Below are positions 1 to 11,899 of a stretch of DNA of 64,000 bases, piece after piece; position 1 is the first letter of the stretch, and every line of letters begins with the position of its first letter. Source of the stretch: Theropithecus gelada. Taxonomy: Eukaryota; Chordata; Mammalia; Primates; Cercopithecidae. The stretch spans positions 144,282,111 through 144,346,110 of the forward strand of contig NC_037673.1 in NCBI RefSeq assembly GCF_003255815.1, in the 5' to 3' direction. A program made the position numbers and the translations under genes. The notes under the pieces were generated by a model. It had not been told where the DNA came from. It was given only the letters and a program-made list of their open reading frames with translations, and did not search any database.

Positions 1-169
1 TACAAAACAACAATCCTTGACCTACCTTTGTTGAGGAGGCAAACATGTAACCAAATAATTACAATTTAAATATGAGAAATGCTAATGGAGTTGTGAACAG
101 ATTCCTATAGAAGACTAACAGGGAGTGGTTAACGTTGCCTGCCAGAGGGGGTCATGGACAAATCATTGT

Positions 170-330
170 TTGGGCCTTGAAAAGTGATTGTGTAGGTGTT
201 CACTATGCAACCAAGGTGTGGAGAAGACACCTCAGGTAGGAGGAATGACATCTGTGAAGACACAGAAGCTTGGAAGGGCATAGCATATTTCTAGGAATGA
301 ACCTCAAATTCTTCAGTGTTATTAGAAGTG
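170..330 (-). repeat. L2 LINE fragment (probable)
   Basis: The stretch resembles the antisense of the L2 3' part (fragment reading as 'aggcaagag...catggcatattt'-like text around 270-300). Old and diverged; edges approximate. From 331 to about 720 I see nothing recognisable. Confidence 0.35.
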
Positions 331-719
331 AAGATTGAAGTAAAACAACTGAATCTCAACATTTGTTTTAATTAATGAACATGTTGGAAGGAAAAAAAAA
401 TGGAGGGGAAAGAGAAGAGAGAAGGAACAGAGAATGTTTGGGGGTGGGGAGTAAAAAATCATTAAGTATTTAAACTCACAGCTAGAAATTTTTTTTCTCT
501 TCCTGTTCTCTAATTAGAATTTCAGATAAGGACATTGCTATCCATCAAATTACGGCAGAATTGTGAATTTTCTTTACCTTTTATTACCACAGAACCAATT
601 TTCTCACAAAGTGCTATCAATTTTCCTCTTAAATATCCTTAAAATTTAACTTCTTTCACTTCCACAATAAGTGTCACAGTTTGGAGCTTCGTCTTGACTC
701 TTGGAATAGCAATCTAAAG

Positions 720-1640
720 TCTCCCCGATGTTTGCCTCTCGCCATTCCAGGCTGTCCTCCCCATTGCTGCCATTTTTATCTCTCTATAACGTAATTATGT
801 TTACATCCTCTGTCATGTCTCTAATAATTTCAATGGCTCCTGACTACATATAAATAAGGTCTTTCATATTTCATTCACAATCAATATCTCTAGCTTCTCT
901 TTAGGAGTAGTATAGAGTAATCTTAATGCACAAGTTCTAGAGTCAGGTAGCCTGCATTCAATTTCTGACTTCGCTAGGGCTGGTATTTACTGGGCATGTA
1001 CTGGGATGCTCATATCCGGTCTACTAGGCTGGGTTGGTGTTTGCACCCTAGTTGTTGAATAATTTAATATCTTCTCAGCTACTAAATGTGATTTGGCAGT
1101 TCACTTATACTCTCTAAACTTTAGTTCTCCATCTCCAATATAAAGATAATAAAAGTATCAGTCACAAAAAGTTTTAATAAATCTGAAATAAAATATCAAT
1201 GAAATAAGTAAATTATAAATGAAATCATGCTATAAAAAGCTTAGTGTCATGTATGTCTAACAAATGCTGACTATTTGCGTTGCTGCCTCTCACCAATCTC
1301 TAACCATGTCACCTCCTGTTTTACCTTACCAAGCATGCTCCAGAACTTTACTTATTTTATCACCCTACTTGTTCTGCCTGAAGTAGCCAAACCCCACCAA
1401 TTCATCCTTTAAACATTCAATCCTTCAGAAAGACATTGTAACCACATCCCTGACTTAATCCATGGTACAATTAATCACTTTTCCTGTGTGCTCACTGTGC
1501 ACACATCTCTATTATATTAAATCATGAGTTATTGTTTATATATCTGCCGCTGCCATTAAGTTACGAAAGCATTCTTTGCATCATTTCAATTTTGTTAAAT
1601 TTGTTAAGGTTCGTTGAATGACTCCATAAAATCTATCCTG
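720..1640 (+). repeat. L2 LINE fragment, split by a MIR
   Basis: Two blocks (about 720-900 and 1262-1640) read in order as the L2 3' region: a 'caatggctcctgact' block, then a pyrimidine-rich 'gctgcctctcaccaatctct' block, then the low-complexity 3' part. A MIR separates them. Old, without an open frame. Confidence 0.5.
905..1262 (+). repeat. MIR SINE, interrupted
   Basis: The MIR head (tagagtaatc...ctagagtcaggtagcctg) at 910-960 and the MIR tail (ctaaactttagttctccatc) at 1115-1135 are in order. About 95 bp of unrelated sequence lies between them. Confidence 0.5.
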
Positions 1641-1679
1641 ACTAATGTTTCCTCTGCACATACTAAAATATATATTTAG

Positions 1680-2960
1680 GTTGGAGTATTTTATGAAGGT
1701 TAATTAGGTCATTTTCATTAATTGTGATAATCAGATTTTCTGTATCTTTACTGATTTTCTATCTGGTTATTCTATCAATCACTGAGAGACTAGTTTTGAA
1801 GTCTCCAAATAGAATTTTAAATTTGTATACTTCTCTTTTCTTGTCTGTCAAATTTTACTTTATAGATTTGAGGATCTATTGTTACTTGCTTATACATATA
1901 GGATTATTATGTTTTCTTAATTAATTGACTCCTTTCTGATTATGCAATGTTCCTTTTTTTGTTGATGTTATTGGAGACGGAGTCTCGGTTTCTCGCCCAT
2001 GCTGGAGTGGAGGGCTATGGCGCGATCTCGGCTCACTGCAACCTCCGCCCCCGGGGTTAAAGAAAGTCTCCTGTCTGAGCCTCCCGAGTAGCTGGGACTA
2101 AAGGCACACCCTGCCACACTCGGCTAATTTTTTGTATTTTAGTAGGGACGGGGTTTCACAGTGTTGCCCATGCTGGTCTTGAACTCCTGAGCTCAGGCAA
2201 TCCGCCCGCCTTGGCCTTCCATAGTGCTAGGATTACAGGTTTGAGCCACTGTGCCCCGCCGCAATGTTCCTTTTTGTCTCTGATAGTATTCCTTGTTCTG
2301 AATAGTATCTGTTCTCATGTTAATAAAACCATTGCAATTATTTTGTGTGTGTTTAATGATAAATCTTTTTGCATTCACTTACTCTCATCTATGTTTTTAT
2401 ATTTAAAGTGGATTATTTTTTATAAACAGTGTAATCTGATGATCTCTGTTTTATAATTAATGTGTTTAGATTGCTTACATTAATGTAATTATTAATATAA
2501 TTGCTTTTAAACCTACAATGTTGCCAGATGTTTTATTTTCCATCTTTTGGACTACTTTTGGATTAACTGTTTTGGATTGACTGTTTTTTATGGATCTATG
2601 TTACCTCTACTATTGACTCAGTAGATAAACCTACTTTAATTGAACACAGTTACTCTTCAATTTACAGTTTTCAATTTATAGTTTGACAATTTATAGCTTT
2701 CATATCAATTATGTATTTATTGCCTCATTTAGTCTCACAAAAACCTCGTAATTTAGGTATTATTATACCCTTATCTGGCATAGATAAATTATACATAATT
2801 GGCATAGAAATATTTACACTATTAATTTTGTACTATGGTCTTCTCAATTTAGAGGGGAGTCACTATTTCCATGTAATTAATTTATATATTTTTAATGTTC
2901 CCTTCACTCCATCCTATGTACCAAAGTAAGGCATGACATAGTACCTGTTTTGAAATGTTG
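1680..2960 (-). repeat. Old L1 (L1M type), ORF2 5' region
   Basis: Antisense text matches the L1 endonuclease-coding start and the segment before it: 'gaagtctccaaatagaatt', 'aggattattatgttttctt' and 'tatttaaagtgga' occur in the L1 order. The ORFs in this stretch are chance frames through L1. An Alu splits it at 1959-2260. Confidence 0.65.
1959..2260 (-). mobile_element. Alu element with target-site duplication
   Basis: Full dimeric Alu in antisense, poly-T side at left, ending at the Alu 5' end 'gccccgcc'. The 15-bp direct repeat gcaatgttccttttt flanks it at 1944-1958 and 2261-2275. Many substitutions suggest an older AluS or AluJ copy. It inserted into the L1M fragment. Confidence 0.93.
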
Positions 2961-3099
2961 CCTCCACCCTCAGCCATAGCTCCAGCTGCTAGAAAAACAA
3001 AAGCCACTGGACTCTTAACTGCCTTCCTTGTTTACATCTGATTCTTTGGCTTGAGCTTTGGCTATTGTTCCAGTGGGACTCTGGGATCACCTCTGCCAC

Positions 3100-3775
3100 T
3101 GACATTTTATATAAAATGAATCATACAATATGTGGCTTTTTGTGTCCAGCTTCTTTTACTTATCATGTTTTCAAGGTTCTTCTACATAATAGCATGTATT
3201 AGTACTTCATTCTTTATTACTGCTAAGTAATATTCCAGTGTATAGATACACCACATTGTATTTATCCATTCCCCTGTTGATAAGCACTTGGTTTGTTCTG
3301 CTATTATTGGGCTGTTATGAATAATGCTACTGTGAACATTCTTTATTACTGCTAAGTAATATTCCAGTGTATAGATTTACCGCATTTTATTTATCCATTC
3401 CCCTGTTGATAAGCACTTGGTTTGTTCTGCTATTATTTGGCTGTTATGAATAATACTACTGTGAATAAGTGTATGAATGAACATATATTTTAATTTCTCA
3501 TGGGTATACACATAGGAATGGAATTGCTGGGTCATATGAGAACTCATTTGAAACTTGTGAGAAACTTCCAGACTCTTCTAAGCATTTATACTATTTTACA
3601 TTCCCACTAGCAATTTATGAGAATTCCAGTTTCTCCATATTATAACCTATTGTTTTTATTGCATCTTTTTTATTCTAGTCATCATAGTAGGTATGGAGTG
3701 GTATATAACTTTGCTTTTGATGTGCATTTCCTTAAAGGATAATGATACTGATCATACTTCATTGAGCTTATTGGC
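3100..3775 (-). repeat. L1 3' portion, antisense
   Basis: Matches the antisense of the L1 ORF2 C-terminal/3'UTR region ('tcatacaatatgtggc', 'ggaattgctgggtcatatg', 'gatgtgcatttcctta' in order). Its 5'-truncated end meets an oppositely oriented L1 at about 3775. It contains an internal 129-bp tandem duplication. Confidence 0.85.
3208..3465. repeat. 129-bp tandem duplication inside L1
   Basis: Two adjacent copies (3208-3336 and 3337-3465) share the same text with only a handful of substitutions and no indel that I see. The period is 129 bp. It arose within the L1 fragment after its insertion. Confidence 0.93.
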
Positions 3776-5081
3776 CCAATCATTTTGGTAGGCCAACATT
3801 ACCCTGATGCCAGAATCAGAATGAGAAATGACAAGACAAGAAAATTACAAATTAATATCCCTCAGAAACATAAAAATAAAAATTCCCCCAAAAGTACTAA
3901 CAAATCAACTACGTAGGTTTTATATCTGAAATGCAAATCTTATTCATCATTTGAAAAATAAATAAATTCAGTTTACCATATGGTCAGATTAAAGATAAAA
4001 AAATAATCATTTCAATAGATACAGAAAAGTCATTTGACAAGATTCAATATCTGTTATATAATACACATATATACTTATATATGTATATATATATAATAGT
4101 ATGTGTGTATGCATATACCTCTCAGAGGACTAGCAATAGAAGGGAAATTCCTCTACTTGATAAGGAACATCTATAAAACACTCACACTTAAATATGTTAA
4201 CATCACACTTAATGATGAAAGATTAATGCATTCCTCTAGGATCAAGCACAAAACACAAATATCCTCTCTCCCTATTCCTTTTGGATGTTGAACCAAAGGT
4301 CCTTACTACTGCAATAATGGAAGGAAAAGAGTAAAAGGATTGAAAAGGGAGAGGTAAAACTGTCTGTATTTATAGAAGGCATGACTGGCTATGTGGAAAA
4401 TCTCAAAGAATCTACAAAAATGTTATCAGAAATATTAAGTTTCTAATACTTAACAAGGTTAAGTACTTGTAAATACTTAACCAGGTTGAAGGATACGCAG
4501 TTAACATACAAAAATCAGTTGCATTTGTACATAGTTGCACAGAACAATTGGAAGTTGGAATTAAAATGTGCCTTTTCTAATAGCACCAAAACCATAAAAT
4601 TCTTAGATATATATCTAACAAAATAATGACAAATTATGTTTGCTTATAACTATACAGTTCTGTTAAAATAAGTAAAAAATGACCCCTAAATAAATAAAGA
4701 TATTTATTGTATTCATGAATTAGAAGACGCTGGCTCTTCCTAATGTGATCTATAGATTCAACAGAGATCTAATCATAATTCTAGCATCATTTTGTATAAA
4801 AACAAGCTAACTAATTTTAATATTAAATGGAAAGGCAAATAACTATAATAACAAAAAAAAAATTTGAAACAATAAAACCAGGTAGGACGAAGTCTGAGGC
4901 ACCACTCAAACTAATATCAAGGCTTCTATAAAGCTCAATGATTAAGACAGTATTATATTGGAGAAAGGCTAGGCATATTGATGGAACAGAAGGCAGTCCA
5001 GAAATATACTCACATTTGTATGGTCAATTGCTTTTCAATGACGGTGCACAGGTCAACCAATGAAGAAAAGATAATGCTTTC

Positions 5082-5384
5082 GACCAGGCGCGGTGGCTCA
5101 AGCCTGTAATCCCAGCACTTTGGGAGGCCGAGACAGGCGGATCACGAGGTCAGGAGATCGAGACCATCCTGGCTACCACGGTGAAACCCCGTCTCTACTG
5201 AAAAAAAATACAAAAAAACCAGCCGGGCGAAGTGGCGGGCGTCTGTAGTCCCAGCTACTTGGGAGGCTGAGGCGGGAGAATGGCGGGAACCCGGGAGGCG
5301 GAGCTTGCAGTGAGCTGAGATCCGGCCACTGCACTCCAGCCTGGGCGACAGAGCGAGACTCCGTCTCAAAAAAAAAAAAAAAAA
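5082..5384 (+). mobile_element. AluYR-type element (Old World monkey lineage)
   Basis: Complete dimer with a pure A tail, few changes from AluY, and the phrase 'gagatccggccactgcactc', where human AluY has cgcg instead of ccgg. A perfect 16-bp target duplication aaaagataatgctttc lies at 5066-5081 and 5385-5400. Pure tail, intact CpG sites and perfect duplication mark it as young. ORFs across it are Alu antisense shadows. Confidence 0.96.
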
Positions 5385-5763
5385 AAAAGATAATGCTTTC
5401 AACACATGATGGGAAGCAATTGGACGAAAAGAAATAAGGAATAAGTGTTGATCTATATATTGTTATACAAAAAGTAACTCAAAATGGGTCACAGTCTTAA
5501 ATGTAAAAACGTATACTCTAAAATTTCTTGAAAAAATGTAGAGGGAAATATTTGTGTCCTTGGATTAGATAAAGGTTTCTTAGACATAATTCCAAAAACA
5601 TGATTGACACAGACAGAAATACACTGTTAAGAAACAGCAAAGACAAACCATAGATTAGGAAAAAACTCATATATTTGTTAAAAGATTTGGAGCCAGTATA
5701 CATAAATTATGTTTTCAAAACTAAGTAATAGGAAAACAACCCAATTTAAACAAAAGGGGAAAA

Positions 5764-5867
5764 ATATTTGAATAGAAATTCAGAGTAGACATGTGGAGGA
5801 CAAGTACATGAAAAGATATTTGAATAGAAATTCAGAGTAGACATGTGGAGGACAAGTACATGAAAAG
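5764..5867. repeat. 52-bp tandem duplication
   Basis: Copies at 5764-5815 and 5816-5867 are identical as far as I can read. It lies in old L1 sequence, so the duplication is far younger than its host. It creates a repeated peptide in a minus-strand chance ORF. Confidence 0.95.
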
Positions 5868-6689
5868 ATAATCTGCACCATTTGACATTAGAGAAATGAA
5901 AACCAAAACCATAATGATATATTGCTACCCACCTATCTAAAACTAAAACATTAAAAACCAAATAAAAAAGCTAAAAAAACATCAAAAACAAAATAAAAAA
6001 TAGCAAGTGCTAAAGAGTATATAGAGAAACTAAAACTCTCATACCTTGTTGGTGGGAATGTAACATAAGAAAACAGTTTGGCAGGATATATACTCATATA
6101 AGTATATATACTTATTATATAACCATGTAAGTATTTACCCAGCAATCTCACTCTTAGATACATACTCAAGTGAAATCGATATTTACATTTACACAAAAAC
6201 CACAGATGAATGTTTATAGTGGCTGTAATAACCCTAAACTTAAGCTCTAGTATGTCCACATAATAAAATATTACTCAGCACCATTAGGAATGACTCACTA
6301 ATCTGGGCAACACCATGAATGAATTTCAAAGTATTATTCTAAGTGGTGGGAGCCAGACTCAAAATACTGCAACTGTATAGTTCTAATTTCATTTACATAA
6401 TGTTTTGAAAAAGCAGAACTATAGCAACAAAAAGCAGAACTTTGGTGGTTAGGGGCTGAGCAGGAAGGGGAAGGCTTACTATAAATGAGCACAGAGGAAT
6501 TCTTTTGGATGGTGGACATTTTGTGTCATGAGTATAGACTGGTGACAAAATTGTTTGTGTTTGACAAGACTCACAGGACGTACTTTAAAGGGTAAATTTA
6601 AACTGTATGTAAAATACACCTTGATGTTTAACTATGTGTAAATTATACCCTAATACAGGAAAAGTATATTTATAATAGCCTTGATGGTG

Positions 6690-6870
6690 ATGGTAGTGAT
6701 TAGACTATATGTGAACTGGTGGTTATGCTTTCATGCCATTTCTGCAGCAAACGTTCTGGGTAATCTTGAATACCTCTTTTCCCCCTTCGTAGGTCCAAGT
6801 TTCTTCATTTTCCAATGATAAATTTGGATGGGATAATGACTAGAGTTTCTTCTAGCATTGGCATTCTGTG
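6690..6870 (+). repeat. MIR-like SINE (weak)
   Basis: Contains 'agtttcttcattttccaatg' followed by a gataatgac-type segment, in MIR order. Highly diverged. From 6880 to 7260 nothing else is recognisable. Confidence 0.35.
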
Positions 6871-7261
6871 ATGACTGAAGATATGATTTCTGAGGTTGTT
6901 TTTATGTTCCCTCAATCTTTGAAACCAGATGCTTTTGTTAAGGTTTGGGCTGGGCCCATATTCTGAGACATTTCCTTACATGACAGGTAGGTGTGTGTTT
7001 GTGCATGAGGACGGCTAGAGGTAATCTGGCCACCACCCTTTATCCTTCCCATGCCTCCTTCACCAAGCTGTTTATGACTAATCTGTGAACAGCTGCCATT
7101 AACAGCAACCCAGAGCCCGAAGATGAATTTAAAAAACAAAACCCCCAAACATCTTGTACATTATCAGATATCCTGTTGTCTCTCTTGATTGAACAGCTCA
7201 ATAGAGTATAATGAAAATAATTCCCATTCTTAATGCCTGCCCCCAGGTGGGAACTCACGCA

Positions 7262-7480
7262 TTCTTTACAATTACCCTGCCCACAAATGTAGGTCATTGT
7301 GGATATAATTATCCTCATTTTGTAAATTATTAAAAAGAAAAAAAAAAAAAAACTAGCAGCAGCAATGACACAATAAAACAAACTAAGGCGTGAACATTTT
7401 AATTTACTACTCTATTATCAATCCACAAGTAAGTGGCAGAGCTAGGACTTAAACTCACTGCTATCTGATACTAAAACCAT
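7262..7480 (-). repeat. MIR SINE
   Basis: Antisense MIR signature: 'attatcctcattttgtaaa' followed by 'aagtggcagagctaggactt'. An A-rich run at 7338-7352 interrupts it. Confidence 0.55.
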
Positions 7481-7529
7481 TAATAAAAATGCATCTAACA
7501 GGGTTCCAGTCTGAAATATGGGAACCCGG

Positions 7530-9100
7530 TTACTGTTCATGTACGTATTTATCTATTCCTTAATTTATTCATTTATTGATAGATATTTTGTAACCTGCAA
7601 AGTATCAGGAAAGACACTGTGCATAAGAGATACAAGAGTAGATTGGATAGGCAGTACCCCTGCCACCATGGAACCTACATTTTAGTAGGGGGGGGAATGA
7701 AAAAACTCCGCAGGGAATTACACTTCAGCATTGTAATTGCTACAATAGAATATTGTGGGCAGATAAAGGAAGACCAAGGAAATCTCCCCAAGGAAAGTTA
7801 TCTATGCTGAGATGTGAGAGAAAAGTAGGAGTTAGGCAAAGATTTACAGGTAGGAAAAAAAAATGACAACAAATGAGAAACTTAAGTAGTTCAGTAGGAC
7901 AGGGACTTGAAGTAAAGTGTCACGGAGCAGAGTAAAAAGAAACTGAAAAATATCTAGGGCTTGACTCATCCGGAATTCTGTGAAGTTTTTAAAATGGCTG
8001 GAACTTTTTCTAAGAGCAATATGCAAGGGTTTTAAATAGAGAAGTGACATGATCAGATTTTATTTTCCAGTTTCCTTGATCAGTAGTAGAAAATGAGAGT
8101 GAACCAACACTGAAGGCAAAGAGACCATTTAGGAAATCATTATTATCATTATAATCACATTGTTACAATAATGACCATGATGATAGTGCTTAGAGATGGG
8201 GTTAGAGCCAGTGGTAATGTAACCAAGTGGATGGACTTGAGCAGTAAGTTTTTGTAACTTTATTAGCCCTAATGCTGCAATCTTGACATATATTTTGTAA
8301 AACACCTTCCATTCTATTAAAATTAGTAGATAAAATATCCTACTAACACACGTAATTTCAGAAGTCCATAAAAAATCAAAACCAATACAAATAAGAATTA
8401 AAATAAATAATAGTATGTATTTTAATATGGGTACACCACCACCAGGAAATTAAGTCCTCCATAGAATTACAAAGTGCCTCCCTGAAGCATTGCCATATCC
8501 ATAGAGAACTACAAGATTCAAATGATATTCAGTCAGTCCCATTGACAGGTGTCAGTGATGACTGGATTTGTTGTGTGAGGGCCAGGGAGATGCCAAGTAT
8601 GTTTCTGTCTTTGGTGGCAGTGTGGTTGTGGTATATTACCCAGCATTGTGGATACCCAATGAAGAGAGCTGGGGACAAGGGAAAGATCATGGGTTCCGTA
8701 TTGGACAGGTTGAATTTAAAGTGATTCTGAAACATTTACACTGGAGATGATTGGCAATTAGGAATTTTGTATGAGTAAATATAAACCTTAAGCCCAGAAA
8801 GGAAGACTTTACTTGAGAGATGGATTTGGGGTCATCATTTTACAAATGGAAAACAAAACAAAACAAAACAAAAGCCATAGAGCAGATGAGACTCTCCAGG
8901 GATAGTGGGTAGAATTAAAAGAGAAGAACACTTAGGCTGGTGCTTGAGGACCACACACAGCAAGAAAGCCCTGCAGGAGAAACTTCAAAAAGGCTACTCA
9001 AGTGAAAAAGGATAGAAGAGAATACTTAGATCCAATGGAAACCAAGGAAAGAGAGAGTTTATGAAAAGAGGAACTGTTCTGCTGGCTACTGCTTAGAGAT
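7530..9100 (-). repeat. Long L2 LINE tract
   Basis: Several blocks read as antisense L2 in order: 'cctgccaccatggaacctac' near 7660, 'agaagtgacatgatcagatt' near 8041, 'ggacaggttgaatttaaagtg' near 8703, and a cattt-type block near 8740. Many indels and no reading frame. A (AAAAC)n-like run sits at 8850-8870. Confidence 0.5.
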
Positions 9101-9550
9101 CTAGGAAGATAAGGTTTGGGATGCTTTACTCATCTAGAAACAAGGAAGTCTTTAGTCACGGACAGGAAAATTGTCAGTGTAATGGTGGAATGAGCCTCAT
9201 TACATTGGTGCCTGGAGGTAGTAGAAGGCAAGGAAATAGATTCCATCAGATTCCACATCTCTCCAAGGGCTTGCATGTCTGTGAAACATGGGTATTGATG
9301 TCCCTTGTACACTTCTTCAAATGTAAAGAAATTCTTCAAATGTAAAGAACTTCAACATAAAGCAGAGTAAGATACATCTGTAATGCTGGTATACATAGGA
9401 AAAACGGAGAAATCATACTCTGCTTTTGCTAATTCTTCTGCTTCCACCATAACTGTCCTGTTAAACTCATCTCTGATTGTTGTAAAACTACTCCAAACGT
9501 AAAGTTCCCATGTGATTGTCCTTGTTGTAATTCTTCTCAAAGATGTTTAA

Positions 9551-10137
9551 CACCAGGCCAGTGGCTCATGCCTGTATCCAAGCACTTTGGGAGGTGGAGG
9601 CAGGTGGATCACCTGAGATCAGGAGTTTGAGACCAGCCTGGCCAACATAGTGAAGACCCGTCTCTACTAAAAATACAAAAATTAGGCCGGGCATGGTGGC
9701 TCACGCCTGTAATCTCAGCACTTTGGGAGGCCGAGACGGGTGGATAACGAGGTCAGGAGATCGAGACCATCCTGGCCAACATGGTGAAACCCCATCTCTC
9801 CTGAAAAACAAAACATTAGCCGGGCATCGTGGCAGGCGCCTGTAGTCCCAGCTACTCGGGAGGCTGAGGCAGGAGAATGGCATAAACCCGGGAGGCGGAG
9901 CTTGCAGTGAGCTGAGATGGCGCCACTGCACTCCAGCCTGGACAGCACAGTGAGACTCCATCTCAAAAAAAAAAAATTAGCTGGGGGTGGTGGCAGATGC
10001 CTGTAATCCCAGCTACTCGGGAGACTGAGACAGGAGAATCACTTGAACTTGGAGGCAGCGGTTGTAATGAGCTGAGATTGTGCCATTGCACTCCACCAGC
10101 CTGGGCGACAAGAGGGAAACTTCGTCTAAAAAAAAAA
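9551..10137 (+). mobile_element. Older Alu, host of a nested AluY
   Basis: The left monomer (9551-9684) and right monomer (9972-10137) form one diverged Alu, probably AluS. A younger Alu splits it at the middle A-rich linker. Its A tail ends at 10137, just before the EEF1G pseudogene. Confidence 0.93.
9685..9971 (+). mobile_element. AluY inserted in an Alu linker
   Basis: Complete AluY-like dimer beginning 'ggccgggcatggtggctc' and ending in an A run. The 8-bp direct repeat aaaaatta at 9677-9684 and 9972-9979 fits a target duplication in the host Alu's middle A-rich region. Confidence 0.93.
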
Positions 10138-10166
10138 GTTTTTGTTTACTTTGTTGCAGCATGAAG

Positions 10167-11530
10167 AGCCCCACCCCCTTTCTCTGCCAAATCACCAAGG
10201 CGGCTGGGAGCCTGAACACATGTCCTGAAAACTGGAGGGCGGCAGTATGACGAGCAGGCCCTCATTGCTGCTCAGTAATGCGGGGCTCAGATTCGCATGC
10301 TCTATGCTCACTTCTACTTTGACCAAACCAGCCATACCCCTGAATTTCCTTCCCACAAGGTTCTAGTGTTTGAGGGTGATGATGGATTCTCTGTGTGGGA
10401 GAGCAATGCTATTGCCACCTATGTGAGCAATGAGGAGCTGTGGGGAAGTGCTCCAGAGGCAGCAGCCCAGGCAGTGCAGTGGGTGAACTTTGCTGATGAT
10501 AGCCAGTACCTGGGTGCTTCCACCTTGAGCAAAATGCACCATGACAAACAGGCCACCAGGATGCAAGGGAGGAGGTGAGGTGAAATCTGGGGCTGCTGGA
10601 TGCTCACTTGAAGATGAGGATTTTTCTGGTGGGTGAACGAGTGACACTGGCTGACATCATAGTTATCTGCACCTTGTTGCGACTCTATAAATAGGTAGAT
10701 TCTAGAGCTTTCTTTCTACCAGGGCATTCTCATGATCAACCGCTGTTTCGATCAACCTACATTTACCAGCCTCAGTTCCAGCCTGTCTTGGGTGGAAATG
10801 AAACTGTGTGAGAACATGGCCCACATTGATGCTAAAATATTTGCAGAGAGTCAGCCTTAAAAGGACACTCCACGGAAAGAGAGGGGCTCACGGGAAGAGA
10901 AACAGAAGCCCCAAGGTGAGCAGAAGGAGAAGGTGGCCGCCCCTACTCCTGAGGCAGAGATGGAAGAATGTGAGCAGCCCAAGAATACCTTTGAGTTGGA
11001 TGAATTTTAAGCACAAATACTCCATCGAGGACACACCCTCTGAGGCACTGCCATGTTTTGGGGAGCACTTTGATAAAGATGGCTGGTCCCTGTGATACTC
11101 TTGAGTATCCCTTCCCTGAAGAACTCACCCAAACCTTCACGAGTCGCAGTCTCATTGGAATGTTACAGCGATTGGACGAGCTGAGGAAGATGCCTTTGCC
11201 AGTGTCATCCTCTTTGGAATCAACAATAGCAGCTCCATTTCTGGAGTCTGGGTCTTCCAAGGCCAAGAGCTTGCCTTTCCACTGAGTCCAGACTGGCAGG
11301 TGGACTCTGAGTCATATAAAAGGTGGGAACTGGATCCTGGAAGCAAGGAGACCCAGACACTGGTTGGAGAATACTTTTCCTGGGAGGGGGTCTTCAAGCA
11401 TTTGGGCAAAGCCTTCAGTAAGGGCAAGATCTCCAAGAGAACATTTTTTACCATTGTCTAGCAGCCTGCACCTGCCCTTCATGAAGATGGGGATCATTAA
11501 AGGAAATTGAACATTGGCAATAAAAAGATG
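10167..11530 (+). pseudogene. EEF1G: Processed pseudogene of translation elongation factor 1 gamma
   Basis: Intronless, decayed copy of the mRNA for eEF1G, the structural subunit of the eEF1B guanine-exchange complex that recharges eEF1A with GTP. Recognisable parts in order: the N-terminal start region (10197 onward; the initiator ATG is now AAG), the GST-like domain ('EGDDGF', 'ESNAIA', 'YVSNEEL', 'EAAAQ' around 10370-10470; 'FLVGERVTLADI' in a shifted frame near 10622), the charged linker ('SREEKQKPQ', about 10890-10920), and the C-terminal EF1G domain ('LDEF', 'EHFDKDGWSL', 'FPEELTQTF' around 11000-11140; 'SSISGVW' near 11233). Lesions include an insertion of about 10 bp near 10241, a TAA stop at 10276-10278, several frameshifts, a loss of about 15 codons before 'PKNTFELDEF', and a Trp-to-TGA stop at 11093-11095. 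The native stop is lost. 3'UTR similarity continues to an AATAAA at 11519-11524. No function is expected. Confidence 0.95.
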
Positions 11531-11899
11531 TTTTCGTTCAACTGCTCATCAGCTGTTTAGAACCCCATTCTGTTGTTTCCCTGAGCGTAATCCAGACTTT
11601 GTTTTCACACTTCCAAAGATGAGTGGTTCACTAGGGCAACTTACTAGGTGCCAGATACTTTGGACTCTAAAGTCAGATGGAAGTGGGTTTAGATGCTGCC
11701 TCTGTCAAATCTTTGACGGTGATATCTTGGACAAAGTATTTAAGCTAAATGTCTGGGGTTATTTTTTTTTTAATGTGAAATGGGAATTATAACACCTAGC
11801 TCTCAGACTTGTTAAAAGACTCGCATGTGATGATGCATGTAAACAGCAAATAGCACAGCCTTTGACACAGAGAATATGTTAACATATAATAGATTTAAA

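Larger units (their letters stand above)
3776..6662 (+). repeat. L1 3' half, sense, ORF2 RT to 3'UTR
   Basis: Starts in the reverse-transcriptase part of ORF2 ('ggccaacattaccctgatgc') and runs through the C-terminal region to a 3'UTR ending near 6660. Stops and indels abolish the frame. It hosts the AluYR copy at 5082 and a 52-bp tandem duplication at 5764. Old L1M-type. Confidence 0.85.

Noticed and set aside
5142..5405. Minus-strand frame resembling the 'RRSLALSPRLECSG' peptide
   Set aside because: This is the well-known antisense translation of Alu; the same peptide appears at 9715, 12661, 14840, 23985 and elsewhere.
3776..6662. A single L1 with 5' inversion covering both orientations from 3100
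   Set aside because: Both parts contain the L1 3' region, which a twin-priming inversion would not give.
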